Part shown: positions 17,484-25,533 of the stretch, one piece after another
How the letters are laid out: each line of letters opens with the position of its first letter
Position numbering within the stretch: position 1 is the first letter of the stretch
Origin: Chloroflexota bacterium
GTDB lineage: Bacteria; Chloroflexota; Limnocylindria; Limnocylindrales; CSP1-4
Assembly (NCBI GenBank): GCA_003158675.1
Contig: PMKN01000010.1
Span: 13,019-60,005 of the forward strand
Length of the DNA: 46,987 bases
Direction of reading: 5' to 3'
The notes under the pieces: model-generated
The model's database searches: none
Told to the model about the DNA's origin: nothing
What the model saw: only the letters and a program-made list of their open reading frames with translations
Translations under genes and position numbers: made by a program

Positions 17484-18214
17484 CCAAACACTCACGCCCG
17501 ACCACCCGCGTGCGGATCGTGGTGGCCGTCGACGGCCCTAGTTCGAGCGGCAAGAGCAGCGTCGGCGCCGAGGCCGCCCGACGGCTCGGCTACCGCTTCT
17601 GCGACACGGGGCTGCTTTATCGCGCCGTTTCGTGGCTGGCCATGGAGCGCGGGATCGCGCACGATCAGACCGCGGCGCTGGTCCGGCTGGTTGACGACGT
17701 GAAGCTCGTGGCCGATGCCCGGGGACGGCTCCGCCACGTGGAGGCTTCCGGCCGCGACGTCACCGCGGAGGTACGTGGCCCGGCAGTGGATCGAGCCGTC
17801 TCGGACTACTCGAAGGTTCCGGAGTTGCGCGCCGCTCTGGTGCCGCTCCAGCGGGCACTGGCCGATGAGGCCGGGATCATCGTCGCCGGGCGCGACATCG
17901 GCACGGTCATCCTGCCCGACGCGGACCTCAAGATCTACCTCTTCGCCTCGCCGGAGGAACGGGCCCGGCGCCGAGCCGCCCAGCGGAGGCTGAGCGCCAA
18001 CGGAACCCAGGCCCGCGGCATCCTGGAAGACATGCTTCGCCGAGATGCCATCGACTCGGGCCGCCAGACGGCCCCGCTCCGCGCCGCCGAGGACGCGATC
18101 GTGCTCACGACGGACGGCAATACATTCCAGCAGACGGTGTCGCAGGTGGTCCGCACGATCCGCCAGGCGGAGAAGCGGGCCAGGGCCGCGAACGGGGAAA
18201 CGGGTGCCCCGTAG
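17480..18214 (+). CDS. cmk: (d)CMP kinase
   Basis: 244 residues; phosphorylates CMP and dCMP to diphosphates. P-loop VVAVDGPSSSGKSSVG (K25), the nucleotide-monophosphate region (FCDTGLLYRAVSWLA), IVAGRDIGTVILPDADLKIYL and the lid RRAAQRRLSANG are all typical. The first ten residues before VRIVVAVDG are an extension. The GTG at 17480 overlaps the rluB stop by four bases. The plsC start lies 11 bases inside its 3' end. The cmk-plsC-ispH-der order resembles the cmk neighbourhood of Gram-positive bacteria. Confidence 0.95.
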   Translation: MTKHSRPTTRVRIVVAVDGPSSSGKSSVGAEAARRLGYRFCDTGLLYRAVSWLAMERGIAHDQTAALVRLVDDVKLVADARGRLRHVEASGRDVTAEVRGPAVDRAVSDYSKVPELRAALVPLQRALADEAGIIVAGRDIGTVILPDADLKIYLFASPEERARRRAAQRRLSANGTQARGILEDMLRRDAIDSGRQTAPLRAAEDAIVLTTDGNTFQQTVSQVVRTIRQAEKRARAANGETGAP

Positions 18215-18893
18215 GGGCCTGCCGTTCTTTCCTCGGCTATCCGGCGCGGTCCTCCGGATCGGTGCCGCCTGCGTGACACGTGTGAGGCGCGAGGGCTTCG
18301 AGAACATCCCGCCAGAAGGGCCCCTTCTCGTCATCTGCAACCACGCTTCCAACGCGGACGGGCTGCTGCTCATGGCTTACGTTGTGCCGGCGATGAAGCG
18401 GCCCATGAGCTGGTTGGGCAAGGAGGAGGCACTGCGGTGGCCGCTCCTCGGCTGGGGCATGCGTGCGAACGGCGTCTTCGGTGTCCGCCGCGGGGCCGGG
18501 GATCTCGAGGCTTTCAAGCTGGCGAAGCGGGTCCTGGACGAGGGCCGAGTGCTAGCCATCTTCCCGGAAGGGACCCGCTCCCCGACGGGAGCCCTGCAGG
18601 ATGCGAAAGAAGGGGCGACGGTGCTGGCGGCCCGCAGCGGAGCGCCCATCCTCCCGATCGCGATCATCGGCTCGCAGCGGTTCTGGGGCAAAGGCAAACG
18701 GCTGCCGCGACCGGGCCGGCGGATGACGGTCAGAGTGGGGGAGCCCTTCATCCTGACGATGCCACGCGGCGGCGACCATCGCGAGTCACTGCGAGCCGCT
18801 ACCGCGGAGCTGATGCGCCACGTCGCTGAGCTGCTTCCAGAGGAGCAGCGGGGGGTTTACGCGGACGGTGCGATACTTAACCGGCATGGGTAA
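18204..18893 (+). CDS. plsC: 1-acyl-sn-glycerol-3-phosphate acyltransferase (PlsC family)
   Basis: 229 residues, a membrane-associated enzyme that adds the second acyl chain in phosphatidic acid synthesis. The H(X)4D motif is H47-D52 in CNHASNADGL and the second conserved block is IFPEGTRSPTG; GKEEALRWPLLGWGMRANG lies between them. The GTG at 18204 overlaps cmk by 11 bases and has GGGGAAA just upstream. The 3' end overlaps the ispH start by 8 bases. Acyl-donor specificity cannot be read from sequence. Confidence 0.9.
   Translation: MPRRGLPFFPRLSGAVLRIGAACVTRVRREGFENIPPEGPLLVICNHASNADGLLLMAYVVPAMKRPMSWLGKEEALRWPLLGWGMRANGVFGVRRGAGDLEAFKLAKRVLDEGRVLAIFPEGTRSPTGALQDAKEGATVLAARSGAPILPIAIIGSQRFWGKGKRLPRPGRRMTVRVGEPFILTMPRGGDHRESLRAATAELMRHVAELLPEEQRGVYADGAILNRHG
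18872..18877 (+). promoter_or_regulatory. -10-like box GATACT within plsC, before ispH
   Basis: GATACT ends eight bases before the ispH ATG, and ispH has no Shine-Dalgarno, so a leaderless transcript is possible. Match to consensus is four of six. Confidence 0.35.
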
Positions 18894-19851
18894 CGTTCGG
18901 GAGGTCAGGATCGCGCGGCGCACGGGGTTCTGCTACGGCGTGCGCGAGGCGATCGACAAGGCCAAGGAAGCTGCTGCCGCCGGCAAGGTGACGCACACCC
19001 TCGGCCAGGTCGTCCACAACGAAGGCGTCATTGCCGCACTCCAGGCCCAGGGCATCGAGACCGTCGACACGCTCGACCAGGTCATGGAGGGTGCGGCCGT
19101 GGTCATTCGCGCCCACGGCGTTCGGCCGGACGTCCTGCGCAACGCCGAGGCCCGCGGCCTGGACGTGATCGACGGCACCTGTACGTGGGTGATCCAGGAG
19201 CAGCGGGAAATTACCAAGTGCGTGGAAGAGGGCTACGCCATCGTGCTGCTCGGCACTCCGCGCCACCCCGAGGTCGTGGGCTTGCTCGGCTTCGCCCCGG
19301 ACGCGATCGTCGTCGACGAGGAGGAGGACTGGGACAAGATCCCGCGTCGCAAGAAGATGGCTCTGCTGAGCCAGAGCACCCAGCCACCCTGGAAGTTCGA
19401 GAAGCTGGCCGCCTTCATGGTCGGGCGCTGCCACGAACTCAAGATCGTCAACACAGTCTGCCCGGTCACGATCCATCGTCAGCAGGACACCATCGAGGCT
19501 GCCCAAGGAGTGGACCTCATGCTCGTCGTGGGCGGTCGTTCGAGCGCGAACACCAAGGAACTCACTCGGCTGTGCGGCATCGCGGGCACACCGGCGATCC
19601 AGATCGAATCGGAGGCGGACCTGACCGACGCGTCGGTCTTCGGCGATGCCCTCGTCGTGGGCGTGACGGGCGGCACATCCACTCCCATCGAGGATCTCCG
19701 CTGCGTCGCCGAACGCGTCCTCAAGTTGGCCGGGACGACCCAAGCCATGGCCGACGCGGTAGGTCTGGCCAACGCCGCCCTCGCGGCCGCCGCCACGCCC
19801 GCTGGTCGAACTACCTCTCTTCCCGACCTGCAAGTGGCGGTCGCACGCTGA
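18886..19851 (+). CDS. ispH: 4-hydroxy-3-methylbut-2-enyl diphosphate reductase
   Basis: [4Fe-4S] enzyme producing IPP and DMAPP, last step of the MEP pathway that dxs begins. Product 321 residues from ATG 18886; an in-frame GTG at 18868 is an alternative. Cluster cysteines are C16 (TGFCYGV), C99 (DGTCTWV) and C192 (NTVCPVT), spaced as in E. coli (12, 96, 197). Substrate-binding residues are kept: VVHNEG, RAHGV, RHPEVVG with the catalytic Glu, and SSANTKEL. GTCTWVIQEQ and LLSQSTQPP differ from the common ATCPLV and QTTL forms, marking a divergent subgroup. The C-terminal 40 residues are Ala-rich. Confidence 0.93.
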   Translation: MGNVREVRIARRTGFCYGVREAIDKAKEAAAAGKVTHTLGQVVHNEGVIAALQAQGIETVDTLDQVMEGAAVVIRAHGVRPDVLRNAEARGLDVIDGTCTWVIQEQREITKCVEEGYAIVLLGTPRHPEVVGLLGFAPDAIVVDEEEDWDKIPRRKKMALLSQSTQPPWKFEKLAAFMVGRCHELKIVNTVCPVTIHRQQDTIEAAQGVDLMLVVGGRSSANTKELTRLCGIAGTPAIQIESEADLTDASVFGDALVVGVTGGTSTPIEDLRCVAERVLKLAGTTQAMADAVGLANAALAAAATPAGRTTSLPDLQVAVAR

Positions 19852-19900
19852 CCGAGAAGTTCCCGAGGCGGCGCCGTTCGCGCCCCGGGGAACGCGGCCC

Positions 19901-19906
19901 CATAAT
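19901..19906 (+). promoter_or_regulatory. -10 box CATAAT directly upstream of der
   Basis: CATAAT matches TATAAT at five of six bases and ends six bases before the der GTG at 19913. There is no Shine-Dalgarno, so the start codon would be at or next to the transcription start. Confidence 0.5.
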
Positions 19907-19912
19907 CAACGC

Positions 19913-21547
19913 GTGACCCCACTACCCATCGTCGCCATCGTCGGGCGCCCGAACGTCGGCAAGAGCACGCTCTTCAACCGCATAGTCGGCCATCGCGCTG
20001 CGATCGTGGAAGACCGCGCCCGCACAACTCGCGACCGCATCTACGGCGAGGGGGAGTGGAACGGCCGCCGCTTCATCGCCGTCGACACGGGTGGCCTGGA
20101 GATCAAGCCCGGCGATCCGATCGAGGAGAAGGTCCAGGAGCAGGCCCGCATCGCCATCGCCGAGGCGGAGGTGATCGTCCTCGTCGTCGACTCGATCTCG
20201 GGCATGACGCCGGCGGACATCGAGGCCGCGGACCTGCTGCGCACGGCCGAGGCGCCTGTGCTCGTCGCGGCGAACAAGGCCGACAACGAGAAGCGCGAGC
20301 TCGAGGCGGCCGAGTTCTTCTCCCTGGGATGGGAGGAGACTTACCCGATCAGCGCCGCCCACGGCAGGGGAGTGGCGGATCTGCTGGACGCGGTCGTGTG
20401 GGCTCTTCCGCCGGAGAGTGTCCAGGAGATCGAGCGCAAGCGTCGCGAAGCCGAGGCGGACGCCTGGGCCCGCGAGATGGCCGAGGGCAGGCTGGCGCGC
20501 GTTCGCGCGGGTGACGACGAAGGCATCGAAATCGACGGCGACGAGGCGGGCGAGGACGGGCAGCCGAGCTTCGAGCAAGAGGATCAACAGGTTTCGATCG
20601 CGTTGGTCGGTCGTCCGAACGTCGGCAAGTCCAGCCTGTTCAACTCGCTGCTCGGCGAGGATCGCGCGATCGTAAGCGACATACCCGGCACAACCCGCGA
20701 CGCCATCGACACGCATCTGCAGTGGGGCCGCAGCGATATCGTCCTGATCGACACGGCCGGCATGCGTCGCCCCGGCAAAGTTGCGAGCGGCCCTGACGCG
20801 GAGCGCTACTCGACGATTCGTGCGATCAAGGCCGTGGACCGAGCGGATGTGGCGATCTTGATCGTCGACGCTTTTCAGGGACTTACCGCACAGGACGCTC
20901 ACGTCGCCGGGTTCGTGGTGGAGGAGGGGCGCGGCCTGGTCCTGGCCCTCAACAAGTGGGACCTGCTGGCCGAAAAGACGGACCGCTCGTTCGACGAGTT
21001 CGCGAGCGCGCTGCGGGCCGAGGTGCCGTTCCTGGACTTCGCCCCGATCGTCTCGATTAGCGCCAAGACCGGCCAGCGCGTCGGCAAGGTCCTCGAGCTG
21101 GCCGTGGACGTCTGGGGCGAGCGGCGCAAGCGCATCTCCACGCCGGAGCTCAACCGGGTGGTTCGCGCGGCATCGCTGCGGCAGGCGCCCCCGGCCGGCA
21201 AGTTGGGCCCGCCCAAGATCTTCTACGCTACCCAGGTGGCGGTGGCCCCGCCCACGTTCGTCTTCTTCGCCCGCCACGCCGACCAGGTCCATTTCAGCTA
21301 CAAGCGGTTCCTGGAGAACCAGCTGCGGGCCGAGTTCGGCTTCGACGGCACGCCCATTCGCCTCATCTTCCGCGAACGGGCGAGCGATCGAGCCGGGCGT
21401 GAGAAGCGAACTGCCCGTGGCCGCTCCAGCGGAACCCGCCCGCATGGCGCAAAGCCGGCGTCGCGCCCCGCGTCCGCCAACAAGCCGGGCCACGGCGTGA
21501 GCGGAACCGTCAAGCGGTCTACAGGGCAGCGCGGCCGCCCCGGTTGA
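19913..21547 (+). CDS. der: Ribosome biogenesis GTPase Der (EngA)
   Basis: 544 residues, longer than the usual 435-490. Two tandem G domains: first P loop GRPNVGKSTLFN near the N terminus, second GRPNVGKSSLFN beginning at G233 (K239), each with DTxG and NKxD motifs (VDTGGLE, ANKADN; IDTAGMRRPG, LNKWDLL). A KH-like C-terminal domain follows (PPTFVFFARHADQVHFSYKR). Der is needed for 50S subunit assembly. An acidic linker (DDEGIEIDGDEAGEDG) joins the G domains and a basic, Gly/Ser/Arg-rich tail of about 60 residues ends the protein; the tail is unusual and may contact rRNA. Start GTG 19913. Confidence 0.96.
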   Translation: MTPLPIVAIVGRPNVGKSTLFNRIVGHRAAIVEDRARTTRDRIYGEGEWNGRRFIAVDTGGLEIKPGDPIEEKVQEQARIAIAEAEVIVLVVDSISGMTPADIEAADLLRTAEAPVLVAANKADNEKRELEAAEFFSLGWEETYPISAAHGRGVADLLDAVVWALPPESVQEIERKRREAEADAWAREMAEGRLARVRAGDDEGIEIDGDEAGEDGQPSFEQEDQQVSIALVGRPNVGKSSLFNSLLGEDRAIVSDIPGTTRDAIDTHLQWGRSDIVLIDTAGMRRPGKVASGPDAERYSTIRAIKAVDRADVAILIVDAFQGLTAQDAHVAGFVVEEGRGLVLALNKWDLLAEKTDRSFDEFASALRAEVPFLDFAPIVSISAKTGQRVGKVLELAVDVWGERRKRISTPELNRVVRAASLRQAPPAGKLGPPKIFYATQVAVAPPTFVFFARHADQVHFSYKRFLENQLRAEFGFDGTPIRLIFRERASDRAGREKRTARGRSSGTRPHGAKPASRPASANKPGHGVSGTVKRSTGQRGRPG

Positions 21548-21859
21548 TGGCGCTTCGCCGGCCCGAAGGAGCCGCCCGCGGCGGTGCTTTCTGGTCAGTC
21601 GTGCCTGGGCCGAGAATTGGCGATACGGGCGGGACGTGCATACCGAATTGACGCGCCCGGCAGCCGGCCGGATCCCATAGTTCACGCTCGCGCTGCGGCT
21701 CCAGGAAGCTCTGCGGCCCGGTGAGGGCTGCTCAATCCGGGCCAAATCTCACGGCAGGCAAGTTAGACGAGATGGCTTTCCACGGCCATGAGTTCCTGCC
21801 TTCTTGCTCGGTCGCGTCGCGGTCTGGGCCCTTCCCCGTCTGGTATGCTGTCGGCCGAT
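21548..21859 (+). other. 312-bp intergenic region between der and tRNA-Pro
   Basis: No convincing coding frame, repeat or terminator for der. The only signal I can support is TGGTATGCT at 21841-21849, an extended -10 box for the tRNA gene. Confidence 0.6.
21841..21849 (+). promoter_or_regulatory. Extended -10 box (TGGTATGCT) of tRNA-Pro
   Basis: TATGCT preceded by TGG, ten bases before the mature tRNA 5' end. It has the GGTAnnnT form seen at other promoters here. Confidence 0.5.
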
Positions 21860-21936
21860 CGGGGCGTGGCGCAGCCTGGTAGCGCACCTGAATGGGGTTC
21901 AGGAGGCCGAGCGTTCGAATCGCTCCGCCCCGACCA
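21860..21936 (+). tRNA. tRNA-Pro(GGG)
   Basis: 77 nt with CCA encoded. Acceptor CGGGGCG pairs with CGCCCCG; D stem GCGC/GCGC; anticodon stem CCTGA/TCAGG with loop ATGGGGT and anticodon GGG at 21894-21896; T stem GAGCG/CGCTC with loop TTCGAAT; discriminator A then CCA. It decodes CCC (and CCU by wobble). It stands alone between der and a membrane protein gene and is followed by its own terminator. Confidence 0.96.
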
Positions 21937-21953
21937 TCTCCTGAGCGTGAAAC

Positions 21954-21982
21954 GGCCCTCGGACTAACTCCGAGGGCCTTTC
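21954..21982 (+). terminator. Rho-independent terminator after tRNA-Pro
   Basis: A perfect 10-bp inverted repeat, GGCCCTCGGA and TCCGAGGGCC, with a 5-nt loop CTAAC, followed by TTTC. The T run is short but the stem is strong and sits 17 nt after the tRNA. Confidence 0.85.
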
Positions 21983-22003
21983 GATGGGGGTCTCTGTCGA
22001 GTC

Positions 22004-23128
22004 ATGCCACGAGGAACCTTCGTCCCGACTGAGCTAGCGCAACGGCGCCTGGCCACTGCTGTTGTCGTCGCGCTGACAGTCCTAGTGGCCAAACCCGGCC
22101 AGACGCTGCCAGCCACCCTCGCAGCGGTCGCCCTTATCCTTGGCACCCTGGTTCTGATCCGCCTGGGCAAAGCCGGACCGACGACTCTCGTGGCCCTGGT
22201 CGGGATCGGTGTGATCCTGCGCCTGATACGTTTCCGGGCCGTCGAGGCGGACCCGCTTACGGTGACGGTGGCGGCGATCAATCAGGCTTTGAGCGGCATG
22301 AGCCCGTACTCGATCGGTCCTGCCGGCTCCCTGCTCGGAAGCTCAACCTTCCCGTACGGACCCGTTTCTCTCGCCTGGTACTTCCCGGTCCAGTTCGAGC
22401 CGCGTCTCATGGAGCTGGCGGCCGCCACCGCGGTGCTAGTGGCGCTCGCCGTCTGGCGCCGGCCACTCGGGCTGGCGATTTACGCGAGCGCGCCGATCTT
22501 CGTTCTGCTCGCCACTGACGGCTCCAACGACACCAGCGCCGGACTGCTGATCCTCCTCGCCCTCGTCGTGGCCGAACGCCACGCACGCGCCGGAGGAGCC
22601 TTCCTGGCTGTGGCCGCCGCGTTCAAACCATACGCGGCGGCCTGGCTGCTGCCCCTGGTCGCATGGGCAGGGCTGCTTCCCCTCGTCGCCTTTCTGGCGG
22701 CGTCAGCCGTCCTGTGGTTACCGCTGCTCGCATGGGGACCAGGGTCGTTCGTGGGTGCTCTTCACCGGGCAGAAGATGTACATGCCGCGTCCTACTACTC
22801 TCTCGCGGCAGGCCTCGAGCAGGTTCTCGGGCGGCCTATGGACAAGGCCATGTTCGGTCCTCTGCGGCTCGTGCTTGGGCTAGGAACGGCCATCTTCGTC
22901 TGGGTTGCGATCCGGTCCCACGACGCGGTCGTGGTTGGAGGGTCGCTCGTCTTCCTCGTGACGATGTATGCAGGCTATTGGGGGACTCCGGCGTACCTCG
23001 CAGCGATAGCGCCGATCCTGTGCTGGAAGGTCGACGGCTGGGTTACCCGTGCTCCGGTTCGTGAAAGCGTTTCGATTGAACACCCGCTCCATCCTATGGC
23101 CGGCACGGAGCTTCCTGAAGCCCTCTGA
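22004..23128 (+). CDS. Polytopic membrane protein, GT87/DUF2029-like glycosyltransferase
   Basis: 374 residues with about nine hydrophobic segments. Features of polyprenol-phosphate-dependent mannosyltransferases of the GT87 type are present: an early luminal loop (NQALSGMSPYSIGP, then FPYGPVSLAWYFP) and the later AAAFKPYAAAWLLPLVAWAG. The catalytic acidic residue in the first loop is not certain (AVEADPLTVTV is a candidate). These enzymes use lipid-linked sugars at the membrane. The start ATG lies 22 nt after the tRNA terminator and has no clear ribosome binding site or -10 box. Family call is moderate; substrate unknown. Confidence 0.6.
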   Translation: MPRGTFVPTELAQRRLATAVVVALTVLVAKPGQTLPATLAAVALILGTLVLIRLGKAGPTTLVALVGIGVILRLIRFRAVEADPLTVTVAAINQALSGMSPYSIGPAGSLLGSSTFPYGPVSLAWYFPVQFEPRLMELAAATAVLVALAVWRRPLGLAIYASAPIFVLLATDGSNDTSAGLLILLALVVAERHARAGGAFLAVAAAFKPYAAAWLLPLVAWAGLLPLVAFLAASAVLWLPLLAWGPGSFVGALHRAEDVHAASYYSLAAGLEQVLGRPMDKAMFGPLRLVLGLGTAIFVWVAIRSHDAVVVGGSLVFLVTMYAGYWGTPAYLAAIAPILCWKVDGWVTRAPVRESVSIEHPLHPMAGTELPEAL

Positions 23129-23140
23129 GGCGCCCCACGG

Positions 23141-23146
23141 TAAACT
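23141..23146 (+). promoter_or_regulatory. -10 box TAAACT before the decarboxylase gene
   Basis: GGTAAACT ends eight bases before the ATG at 23155, which lacks a Shine-Dalgarno: a leaderless-type arrangement. Confidence 0.45.
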
Positions 23147-23154
23147 CGGATTGG

Positions 23155-24762
23155 ATGGCCGGTCAGCACGATCGGTCGCGAACGGGACGAGTGACGATCG
23201 TGGACGACAGAGCCGGGCGCGGTGAGAACCGCAGGCCCGCGGGCGACGCGCCGGCGGCGCCGGCGGCCCTGGATGCGCAGCAGGTTTCGGGCTTTGGCGA
23301 CATGGATCCGGAGGCCTTCCGGGCGGCCGCGCATGCCACGGTCGACATCATGGCCGACTACCTGGCTGGAGTCCGCGACAGGCCGGTCATGCCGGCCATC
23401 GAGCCTGGGACTCTGCGGCCGCTCTTCCCAGCCTCTCCGCCCGAATCCCCGGAGCCGATAGAGACGATCCTCGCGGACTACCAGCGTCTGATCGAGCCAA
23501 ACGTCACCCACTGGCAGCACCCCCGCTTCCTGGCCTACTTCAGCAGTGCCGCGTCCGGACCCGGGATCATCGGCGAGATGCTGACCGCGGTCCTCAACTC
23601 CAACGTCATGCTTTGGCGGACGAGCCCGGCCGGGACCGAGCTCGAACAGGTTGTGGTGGACTGGTTCCGCCAGGCTCTGGGCCTGCCGGAGCGGTTCGAC
23701 GGCTTGCTGACCGACTCGGCGTCCACGTCCTCCATGCTCGCTCTTGCCGCGGCCCGGCAGGCAGCCGGTGTGGATGTTGCGGCGCTGGGCCTGCCAGGTC
23801 GGCCCGACGTCCCGAAGATGCGCGTCTACGCCTCGGCCGAAGCGCATTCCTCGATCGAGAAGGCCTGCATGACTCTCGGTCTCGGCCAGGCGGCCCTGAA
23901 GAAGATCCCGACCAACGACCGCTTCGAAATGCGGATCGAAGCCCTTGATGAAGCCATCTCGGCCGACAGGAAAGCCGGCATCAGGCCGATCGCGCTGGTC
24001 GGAACGATCGGCACCACCTCGACGACTTCGGTGGACCCGATCCCGGCGATGGCCGCCATCGCAGCACGAGAGCGGATATGGCTGCACGTGGATGCCGCGC
24101 ATGCCGGGGCCGTGGCGTTGATACCGGCGCGCCGGGCGCAGTTCGCCGGCTGGGAGCAGGCCGACTCCGTCGTGACCAACCCGCACAAGTGGTTCTTCTC
24201 TCCCGTCGACGCCTCCGTCCTGCTGACCACCCGGATGGCGGTTCTGCGCGACGCGTTCAGCCTCATCCCGGAGTATCTGCGGACACTCGATCGGAAGGGC
24301 CCCATCCGCGACTACAGCGAGTACACGCCCACCCTCGGCCGCCGCTTCCGCGCCCTGAAGTTGTGGATGCTGCTGCGCTACTTCGGGCTGGAAGGGCTCC
24401 GCCGCCGGATCGAGAACCAGCTCGAACAGGGGCGCCGGTTCGCCGAATGGATCGACGAGAGCCCCGACTTCGAACGCCTGGCGCCCGTGCCGTTCTCGAC
24501 GGTCTGCTTCCGCTATTGCCCGGCTCCGCTGTGCGGGTGTGAGGCCGACAAGGCGGCTGCAGAGGAGCTGGACCGGCTGAATCTCGCTCTGATGGACGCC
24601 CTCACTCGGACCGGCGAGGTATTCGTCTCGCACACTCGGCTGAATGGCCGTTTCGCAATCCGGGTAGCGCTGGCGAACCTGCGGACTCAGGACACGGACG
24701 TCGATCGCGTCTGGGAGATCGTCCGTCGCGAGGCGGCGGCCCTGACCGTGGGCGCGGTCTGA
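23155..24762 (+). CDS. Pyridoxal-phosphate-dependent amino acid decarboxylase (group II)
   Basis: 535 residues. About 45 variable residues precede the family N-terminal segment (MDPEAFRAAAHATVDIMADY), which matches aromatic-L-amino-acid decarboxylases. Substrate-side HPRFLAYFSSAASGPGIIGEML, the cofactor region (AEAHSSIEKACMTLG), the conserved HVDAAHAG and the Schiff-base lysine K345 in NPHKWFFSPVD are all present. Likely decarboxylates an aromatic amino acid (Phe, Tyr, Trp or Dopa) to the amine; which one cannot be read out. CPAPLCGCEAD near residues 453-463 is an unusual Cys-rich spot. Neighbours give no pathway context. Confidence 0.9.
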   Translation: MAGQHDRSRTGRVTIVDDRAGRGENRRPAGDAPAAPAALDAQQVSGFGDMDPEAFRAAAHATVDIMADYLAGVRDRPVMPAIEPGTLRPLFPASPPESPEPIETILADYQRLIEPNVTHWQHPRFLAYFSSAASGPGIIGEMLTAVLNSNVMLWRTSPAGTELEQVVVDWFRQALGLPERFDGLLTDSASTSSMLALAAARQAAGVDVAALGLPGRPDVPKMRVYASAEAHSSIEKACMTLGLGQAALKKIPTNDRFEMRIEALDEAISADRKAGIRPIALVGTIGTTSTTSVDPIPAMAAIAARERIWLHVDAAHAGAVALIPARRAQFAGWEQADSVVTNPHKWFFSPVDASVLLTTRMAVLRDAFSLIPEYLRTLDRKGPIRDYSEYTPTLGRRFRALKLWMLLRYFGLEGLRRRIENQLEQGRRFAEWIDESPDFERLAPVPFSTVCFRYCPAPLCGCEADKAAAEELDRLNLALMDALTRTGEVFVSHTRLNGRFAIRVALANLRTQDTDVDRVWEIVRREAAALTVGAV

Positions 24763-24795
24763 GCTCCGGCCCATGGGCGGCGCCGCTCCGGGCGG

Positions 24796-24801
24796 TACGA
24801 T
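24796..24801 (+). promoter_or_regulatory. -10 box TACGAT before the DUF1461-like gene
   Basis: GGTACGAT ends six bases before the GTG at 24808; no Shine-Dalgarno. Another leaderless-type start. Confidence 0.45.
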
Positions 24802-24807
24802 TGACGT

Positions 24808-25533
24808 GTGCACCTGCCTGCCGTCGAGCGAATAGCCGCTGTCCTGATCATGGTCGCAACGCCTTGCGTCGTGGTCGGAGTGGCGGTGCTCCTCTTCCTC
24901 AACCCGGTGTGGGTGGGATTCGACCAGGATCGCAGCGACGTGGCGCGGCTGACCGGATACTCACCCGCCGAGGTGACGCAGGTCACCGGTAGCATCCTCT
25001 CGGACCTGGTCTTCGGCCCCCCCAACTTCGACGTCAAGGACACGATCACAGGCGCCCCTGTGCTCGACGCCGGGGAGCGCAGCCACATGGCAGACGTCCG
25101 CACGGTCGTGCTCGATCTAGGCCGCGTAGCGCTGATCGCCGCCGCCGTGCTGCTCGTGGCCGGGCTGGGCAGCCGAGGTGCTGGCTGGTTCTGGCGAGCG
25201 GTCAACGCAGGCGCGCGAGTGCTGGTCGCGGGAGTCATAGTCGTCGGCCTTGCATTTGCCGTCTTCTTCGACCAGGCTTTCGAGCTGTTCCATGAGATCT
25301 TCTTCGCTCCGGGCAGCTACACATTCGACTCGAAGTCGGAGAAGCTGGTCCAGCTCTTCCCGGACCAGTTCTGGTCCGAGACCAGCGTCGCTATTGCTGT
25401 CGCGGTGCTGATCCTGGGTGTTGGCTTAGTCTTCGCCTCCGCTCGCTTGAGCCCGGAATCGTCGACGGCGGCGCAGACCGGGTCCGCGCCCACCGCGGGC
25501 TCCGCCGCGGCCCCGGAGGGCCGGAACGAATGA
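24808..25533 (+). CDS. DUF1461 (TIGR01906)-like integral membrane protein
   Basis: 241 residues, four or five membrane helices: an N-terminal helix (AAVLIMVATPCVVVGVAVLLF), a large extracellular loop, two central helices and a C-terminal one. The family-type pattern is seen in ERSHMADVRTVV, the FHEIFFAPGSYTFD segment and KLVQLFPDQFWSE. A Pro/Ala/Ser-rich tail ends the protein. No biochemical function is established for the family that I know of. Start GTG 24808 (a GTG at 24806 is out of frame). Its stop overlaps the M50 gene by four bases. Confidence 0.75.
   Translation: MHLPAVERIAAVLIMVATPCVVVGVAVLLFLNPVWVGFDQDRSDVARLTGYSPAEVTQVTGSILSDLVFGPPNFDVKDTITGAPVLDAGERSHMADVRTVVLDLGRVALIAAAVLLVAGLGSRGAGWFWRAVNAGARVLVAGVIVVGLAFAVFFDQAFELFHEIFFAPGSYTFDSKSEKLVQLFPDQFWSETSVAIAVAVLILGVGLVFASARLSPESSTAAQTGSAPTAGSAAAPEGRNE

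Noticed and set aside
19922-21745. Minus-strand ORF of 607 codons
   Set aside because: Complete antisense of der; high GC keeps third-position stops away. No motif, and der on the other strand is certain.
22975-24813. Minus-strand ORF of 612 codons
   Set aside because: Antisense to the decarboxylase, whose motifs are unambiguous.
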